From NCBI RefSeq assembly GCF_029227915.1, contig NC_079889.1:3164001-3224000 (forward strand): DNA of 60,000 nucleotides, given 5' to 3'. A program made the position numbers and the translations under genes. Shown here piece after piece: positions 53,932-60,000 of the stretch (its first letter is position 1; each line of letters starts with the position of its first letter). The notes below the pieces were generated by a model. The model was not told the DNA's origin and did no database searches. It saw only the letters and a program-made list of their open reading frames with translations. This DNA comes from Hydractinia symbiolongicarpus (Eukaryota > Cnidaria > Hydrozoa > Anthoathecata > Hydractiniidae).

Positions 53932-55248
53932 TTGCTAATAAGCAAATTTAGATTTTCAGCCTGACTCATAGTTTGGAATTCACCTTAGCAATCAGTGTTG
54001 GGGGGGTACTAATACTAATAAACAGTTATAAAACACATGCTTGTTGGAGGTTTCCTTTCCCCCTGACGATTTTTGGTATCAGATCAGTATTATTCTTCAT
54101 CAGAGTTGTGTATTATTTGATTTAATGCCCAATTAGAATGTATTTATTTATTAGTACAATGTTATTTAAGTATCGTATTTATTTTCCTAGGAGACGTAAA
54201 TTGCTGTGTGATCTGATTACTCATATGCTCTCCTTAGTTGTGACAAAAAACATAAGTTGGTAGTTGTAATGAGCTTTGGGGTTCTGCAACCTCCAAGAAA
54301 GAGATTTAATTAGTAAATTAGTTGCATAAAAGACAAAATAAAACTTCAAAGCATCAGTCAGTTTAGCCTTAATAATACGAGATTATTGCTAAGTTCAATT
54401 GTGAGCCAAATAACAAAGAAATTAGTCATTTTAAATTTACCATAAGTTTTGGTGACCCAAGACTTTTTACGCTTACCCAGGGTTTTCGTCTTCTTACAAC
54501 ATCGAACAGGTATAATATAACCCGGAATGAAGTTGCAACAACAACGCAATGGAGAAATGGTTACAGAAAAGACCCTCGTTCAAAGCAAACAAAATAACAA
54601 GAATTCTCATAACTTGAACAGTGAAAGGATATACAAGTTACTGATTGATGAAGATGAGGATTTGGAAATTTAAGCAAATCTGGAAAATCTAACAAGCAGT
54701 ATATAAAAAAGGTTTCTCTAATAAAAAAACATGTACAGCTTAAAAAACCTGCAACCGAGGCTAAATGATATATAGAGTTGCTTAAAAAAAGTGCAATAAA
54801 CGCGTGCTTTGTCATTTTAACCAACCTCGTCCCCAAGACTATTTGCTTCTCAATGGCGCTGCGCTTTCTGAAGGTGCTGGAGTCGAGCTGACATATTAAC
54901 AATATTACGTTTTTTATTATTGTGCTCTTCAGTCACGTTTTGCACTTTTAAAGAACTTTAAAAGGTTCTTCTAAAATTTACTTAAGAAAGGGAGCAAGCC
55001 ATTCAGCCTTTTGATAACGTTATTTATTAACCAATACGGTGGATAAAAGCGTTTTTGCTGGCATTGGTATCAACTGAGATTAACTGCATGGTAACACCCA
55101 TAGCAACCATTTTCACTGTTTCTGGTGCCTAGCAACTAATTTACCTGTGTTTCGTATAGGTTTCATACATTTAAATCCCGATGAAATTTAAGGCGTATTT
55201 AGATTCCCATTCTCAAACCTGTAAGTAAATTAGCCCTATTAGGTCGGT
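53932..55248. other. upstream flank of the large gene
   Basis: Non-coding. The promoter should lie in the right-hand flank of exon 1; the only weak signal is a minus-strand TATAA at 54026-54030. A G(7) run is at 54000-54006. No gene recognised. Confidence 0.4.
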
Positions 55249-55757
55249 TGTACTTCAAGAACAGAACAAAATGGCTCGTTTACGATAGCAATTTCTTGTG
55301 ATGTCATCAGAAGCTTAAAACTTATCCAAAATATCACGATCTACTTAAAATTCAATTAGTTTTGGAACGAATTTCAGATTTCTGTTTAAAGATTCCGGCA
55401 TTCAAATAAATAATTTAGCATATTTTTCTGCTTTACATAATTTGCATGAAAAAATGCCAAAAAAGCCCGAAAATCCAAATTTTCCTGATTTTCGGGTTAA
55501 ATTCCAACAAAATCAGTAAATGGGATTAATTACGTGCTCAAACTTTACAGAATGATTTCCCATGTTGAAATAAAATTTGTGTTGTGATTTTTAAATTCTA
55601 ACCATATTTTAACGTGTAACAAATATATAAGATAGGTAGGTATTAAAACTCGTAATTATCATAGTAGCCTTCCTTACAGCAATCATGAGTTATGAAAAAA
55701 AAAAAAAAAAAACAGCAGTGGGGCGTAATCCGTCCTCTCTGGAACGAATAGGGTTAA
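55249..55757 (+). repeat. dispersed repeat, copy 2 (pair of 5041-5567)
   Basis: Same block order and orientation as the copy at 5041, including the CCCGAAAATCC/GATTTTCGGG foldback and the ending GTAATCCG...AATAGGGTTAA. An A(18) homopolymer at about 55696-55713 is private to this copy. The two copies flank all other features of the window. Confidence 0.55.
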
Positions 55758-56019
55758 ACCACAAAGTTGCTACAAAACAACCTTGACGATTTCCCGATAT
55801 TGTGAACTCTTCACATTTTATTCGTTAGTGCACGTACGTTTTAAGTCTGTAAATGTTACCTCTCCTAAATTCCAGAATTCAAAATTTCTAAAGTGTTTTT
55901 TTCGGTTAACAGCCTGTGATGGTGTTGACAAGAGATCTCAGATGTAGTCATGTTTTAAATTCTTCACGGGTTGTAAGCATAAGTTGTCAGGTGAGGCCGA
56001 CTTTGTGCTGTTAAATAAA

Positions 56020-56570
56020 ATCCCCTGCCGAGTCATGCCAGAGACTGTAAAAGTCAGAATCTATCACTTCTGCTTAGTGCTCAGCATGAGAATAGGATTG
56101 ATACCTTAGGCGGTTGTATAGTTGAGCGATTGCTGTGCTTGCACGACTTTCGTAACTCAAACTCACCGACTGATAGCCTTGTGGTAGAGCGTTCGCTTTC
56201 AGTGCGGGAGGTCTTGGGTTCAAACCCCGGCCGAGTCATGCCAGAGACTATAAAAGTGTGAATCTATCCTTTCTGCTTAGCGCTCAGCATGAGAAAAGGA
56301 TTGATATCTTAGGCGGTTGTCTAGTTGAGCGATTGCTGTGCTTGCACGACTTTCGTAGCTCAAATGGGAGCTTTAAATGCGCTAGGACCCCCTTCGCAGG
56401 ACCCTCGTTGATAGCAGTACCAATAGGAACTGAAGAGGCTATCCTGGGTAAATAATAGTAATAATAAATGGGAGCCCCTTCGCAGGACCCTCGTTTATAG
56501 CAGTATCAATAGGAAATGAAGAGGCTATTCTGGGTAAATAATTTCAATACTGATAATAATAATAAAATTA
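56020..56570 (+). mobile_element. tRNA-derived SINE, head-to-tail dimer
   Basis: A tRNA-like head lies at about 56161-56236: box A-like TAGCCTTGTGGTAGAGCG (56173-56190) and box B-like GGGTTCAAACCCC (56216-56228), as in an RNA polymerase III promoter. The body starting CCGAGTCATGCCAGAGACT occurs at about 56029-56160 (copy without head) and again at 56231-56370. A third block, GCCCCTTCGCAGGACCCTCG type, is doubled at about 56391-56458 and 56474-56545, each ending CTGGGTAAATAAT with an ATA/TAA-rich tail. The structure is SINE-like and transcribed left to right. Partner LINE unknown. Confidence 0.65.
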
Positions 56571-57860
56571 TTTAAAACGGAACAACAACCCGCCATAGCA
56601 CATTTAACGTCATACACGTTTCTCCGATTTGTTCGCCATAGATTTTGGTGGCAATTACAGAAGTTATATTCTGCCGAGCAACAGATAGTCATTGCAACAA
56701 ATTAAATAAATCTCAGACCCCCGCATGCTATGATATAATAGTAAAACGTTAGGGAAAAACAGATATATATTGGTGTCTGCCTTAAAGTATTTAAACAACA
56801 TTTAGCCGGGTTTTTGGGGGTTCTGAAACCCCCAAAAAGTGGAGGAGCTTAAAAAGCTCTCCCTGACCCAAATTAAACCTGCTGGTATACTTTATGCCAA
56901 TGAACTCCATTGGAAAGGGTGATGTTTTTAGCCTTCAGAAAAAATATCTTGATAGAGTATCTTTCCAGTTATCTTTATTTCCCGCGTACTAATTTTCACC
57001 CATTGTCGTAAAAATCCTAGCTAGTGCGTGATATTTAGTAAAAAAATTTAGCGCAAAACTTTTTGTGTAAAAAATAACAAAAACACATTTTAAATTTTGT
57101 ATAAAACCAGACATTTGACGATTTATTACATATTCTCATTTGTATTTCCGACCATTAAATGATTGCTTTTGTCGGAAAAGTATAAACCAAAGACAAACCA
57201 TTGTCGAGACTACAGAAATTTGATCACAAATAAAAATCAAGGGAAAACCTTGGCTTAGCGAGCGTCATAAACTTACATGGCGAAAAAACCAAATGCAAGG
57301 ACTCCAAAGATCAATTAAGAGCGAAAAGAAACATTATGAGTAGTAAGATTAGACCTGATAAAAATTAAAGTATACAAAATCACTATTTCCAGAAAATGCA
57401 GCTGATCCAACTTCTCTTTGGAAGACATTGAAAAAAAAATTCCTGTTAAGTCAAAATTGACAGGAAAAAATGAAATAAATTATAATATTAAAAAAAAGTT
57501 TATTAATAGTGAAAAAATTTCAGACCGTGACAATATTTGCGAAGATTTCAGTCAGTATTTTCTGTCGTAGTTTCCGTATTGAAGAAATTAGCGTTTTTTT
57601 AAATTTTCCTCTCTTTTTTCATAAATAAAAAGAAACAAAATTTTTGTATCTATCTTCAATTTATTTTTATCAAAGTCATATCATAGTTTATTTCATAGAT
57701 AGAAGTAGATAATATTGTGTATTCAGTATTGTGTTGATAAGAGTCACCAAGCATAGGTATAAAAAGATATAAAAAAAACCTTTGTGTCTGTTCTGGTGCT
57801 CACTATTACTACCTTTTTATACTTGATTTATTCAACTCTGGTTTTAAAAACAAAATCATA
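56571..57860. other. intergenic, nothing recognised
   Basis: AT-rich with scattered A/T homopolymers and no convincing exon, RNA gene or terminal repeat. Confidence 0.4.
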
Positions 57861-58020
57861 AAAAAGTAGGTGCGCCGTGAAAAATCCACGTGTCCTTTTT
57901 ATATCAAATTGCGTGCTACTCGCTGCTTGCGGTACCATTTTGCGTGACAACCAGACGTATACGGGTATTATAATACAGACAGACAGACGTATACGGCTTT
58001 TATAATATAGATCACTAGAT
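57861..58020 (-). mobile_element. Helitron-like fragment, reverse orientation
   Basis: Read on the minus strand it has the same features as 2600-2815: CCGTATACGTCTGTCTGTCTG, a CACGCAAAATG block, and GGACACGTGGATTTTTCACG (the hairpin, degraded) toward its end. It is therefore a further copy of the same repeat family, lying about 55 kb away on the other side of the large gene. A CTAG lies at 58014-58017, at its 5' side. Confidence 0.45.
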
Positions 58021-60000
58021 ACTAAAGGCGCCTCCGTATGTAATGACGTCTTCAAAGTAATAACATTAGAATTAATAATGTTCGGAAAGATTCATGACTG
58101 TGATAAGTTTTAAGACCATAGCATTTTTATACTCAAAGAACAAGTACAATATAACCCCGTCCACAACTTTTTATTAAATTCCTTTAGAGCTAGGAGATTA
58201 GTTTATAGCAAGACAAATAAAACTAGAAAGCCACACAAACAAAGTTGAAGAAACTGGAAGAACTTGAAATTAATTATTTAGGTCAAATTTAGAAGTGGCT
58301 GGATTCAGCGTAATAACAAGACGTATCACACACATAGAAAACGCTTGTTAGTATCAACACAGATTCGCAAACACAATGTTATATTCTATAAAGGTTAAAT
58401 AAATGTATATCTTTAAAGAAACACTTAAACATTATTTTTTTGTAGATATTGAATGTTTGTTTGGGGGATATAGTAAAAATTAACCCGTTTAGCAGGATTC
58501 TCACTGCTCAAGGTCTAGATACGCGTGTATTGTTTTCGGATTTTCGTATGATTCTTCAACCTGTGTGATTTTTCAATTTACCGCGGTAACTTTATTCTTC
58601 TAGGGCTACATGGGCAAAATTGTCCCAATACAGACCACAAAAAAAGTTATATGGTAGATCTGTAATTAGAGATCTGAAACATCTCCAACGATCTTATTTA
58701 GAGCACAAAGAACATAAAAACATTTTAACTTTAAATATGTTTTAGCTATTGCATATAACCATCGGTATATTAAATAATCATTTGAAAAGAAAAATTAACA
58801 AGATAAGCCTTAGAGCAGGTTTTACGGTCTGTAATATCCGATTGCTTTGCACGATTCTCCTAAAATTAACGTTAGCTCAATTCTAACCATGAAGGTAAAC
58901 CTATTTGGCATGCAGTAACGAAAACAAAATCTGAACAAAATCTGAACCTTATTCCAACATGATAGTGGGCTCGTAATAGCTGCACTGGCCAGAGACGCTT
59001 AGAAACGGATATGACTTTCATACACAACTTGTAATAAAACATAAAACATTAACCTGCCTTATGTACAACAATCACAGCCACGTTTTTTTTTAATGATTAT
59101 AGAAATGCAAAAATAAATGGGGTTGAGGGTGTAAAAACTTTATCACCGCATTTATCCAAACATAATTCGAAAGTTAAAAGTATCACACTAGCACACAATA
59201 AGAACTCTTTCTATTGGCACTGCTTACATTGAAAAATCCATCCATTATTACAGTGATGATTCACTTGTGTTTGATTTAGCGTTTCTTTTCCTTAAAAGAA
59301 AAGATTGTTATACGTCTGAACAGAATTCGCCGTAAACAACGGAGGAGATGTGAAATTTGCAAATGAAAACACCCGACTATGGACGACTATATCAGATTTG
59401 AGTCGGTTTCAAACCCGTGATAGAGACCTTTCGGTTTTTTATATCTTAGTTCGATGCCTTAATTTTTGTTATCCATGTATATCAAGTCCTTAGTTTTTTT
59501 TCTTAGTGTTAAAATCGTGTTTAAAAAAATAGATTGTTATACGTCGTATTTTTATTAATGATTTTTGTTAAACCCTAACGTACTTAGTGCCTACGCATAA
59601 TTTTGGTGGGCATGTGCAGAAACATATCGTAACATTTTATCAGGATTTGTGTTAAAAAAAATTCATACTTTATGGGAGTGGGGTGGTGGGGGTGGTGAGG
59701 AGGGCTATTGCATTTTAGAAGGAGTAAATGATCCTTTGCAGGATAGTCAGGAGACCTAGCATAATCTTTCCTACCAGCAGGGAAATCGGAAATAGTTAAG
59801 GACGGAAAAATTACGCCGCCTCGTAAACGAATTTTCTGCATGCAGTACTGACCGCGCTTTTTGATTTAGTTTGCGTTTAGTTATTCTATCCTCACCCGAA
59901 CAAACATATGCTCACTGTTATTGAAGATACTATTTCGGTTTGTCTGTTCAGTATTCATATTACTGTGGAAAGTTTATCATTTCTTGAACATGATAGTTTA
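58021..60000. other. right-hand flank, nothing recognised
   Basis: Non-coding as far as I can see. A G-rich stretch at 59674-59704 (GGGAGTGGGGTGGTGGGGGT on) could form a quadruplex. GATTGTTATACGTC occurs at about 59304 and 59532. Confidence 0.4.

Noticed and set aside
54821-54895. CCAACCTCGTCCCCA...GGCGCTGCGC stretch
   Set aside because: Reminiscent of a common invertebrate repeat, but too short here to define an element.
56161-56236. A true tRNA gene
   Set aside because: Box A and B-like motifs are present, but the sequence does not fold into a full cloverleaf by eye and continues into repeated SINE body sequence.
59584-59841. Minus-strand frame of 85 codons
   Set aside because: Pro/His-rich translation of a G-rich low-complexity run; no gene context.
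1-60000. CRISPR arrays, phage or bacterial islands
   Set aside because: No regularly spaced direct repeats, no operons; exons with GT-AG introns show the DNA is eukaryotic.

Overview
The window is eukaryotic and AT-rich. Its coding exons are short, obey GT-AG and are separated by introns, and it carries many degraded transposons. There are no bacterial-type operons. Module content (nidogen-type, TSP1, chitin-binding and EGF domains in one secreted protein), an NK-like homeobox exon and the transposon relics (THAP/P-element, TTAA elements with P2X7-like reading frames, Helitron-like ends) point to a marine invertebrate, most likely a cnidarian and perhaps a hydrozoan. The organism is inferred; nothing here names a species.

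Layout. (1) 1-1215: the 3' end of a plus-strand homeobox gene whose recognition-helix exon (637-831) reads as an HMX-like homeodomain; the rest lies outside the window. (2) 1216-13766: a transposon graveyard between genes. It holds Helitron-like termini (2371-2815), a dispersed 0.5-kb repeat (5041-5567), a TAA-flanked MITE (6069-6691), a plus-strand transposon-type coding relic (7258-8066), a minus-strand THAP/P-element transposase relic (8656-11256), a TA-flanked MITE (11902-12177) and an AACGTT palindrome cluster (12378-12566). (3) 13767-53875: one very large minus-strand gene of 53 exons, which I traced from its signal peptide to its stop codon. All exon phases agree, and the summed exons give 8667 nt, or 2888 residues plus the stop. 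(4) 53876-60000: flanking DNA with a second copy of the 0.5-kb repeat, a tRNA-derived SINE dimer and a Helitron-like fragment.

The large gene encodes a secreted mosaic protein. In order it has a signal peptide, a NIDO domain, one chitin-binding (CBM14-like) module, 17 TSP1 repeats, eight CBM14-like modules, a TSP1, two CBM14-like modules, a TSP1, 17 EGF-like repeats (mostly calcium-binding type) and two C-terminal CBM14-like modules. From exon 5 onward each exon encodes one module bounded by phase-1 introns, the arrangement that permits exon shuffling and tandem exon growth. Traces of that process remain: near-identical neighbouring TSP1 exon/intron units, a dead TSP1 exon with a nonsense codon and a hairpin, and a partly duplicated CBM14 exon.

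The introns have collected transposons. A LINE 3' end (about 45450-48543) is split by a 2.3-kb TTAA-flanked Kolobok-like element, and a second TTAA element lies at 41268-42640. Both TTAA elements carry fragments resembling the cysteine-rich cytoplasmic domain of P2X7. All work was by eye: exon edges are splice-consensus readings, and similarity calls rest on recognised motifs, not searches.
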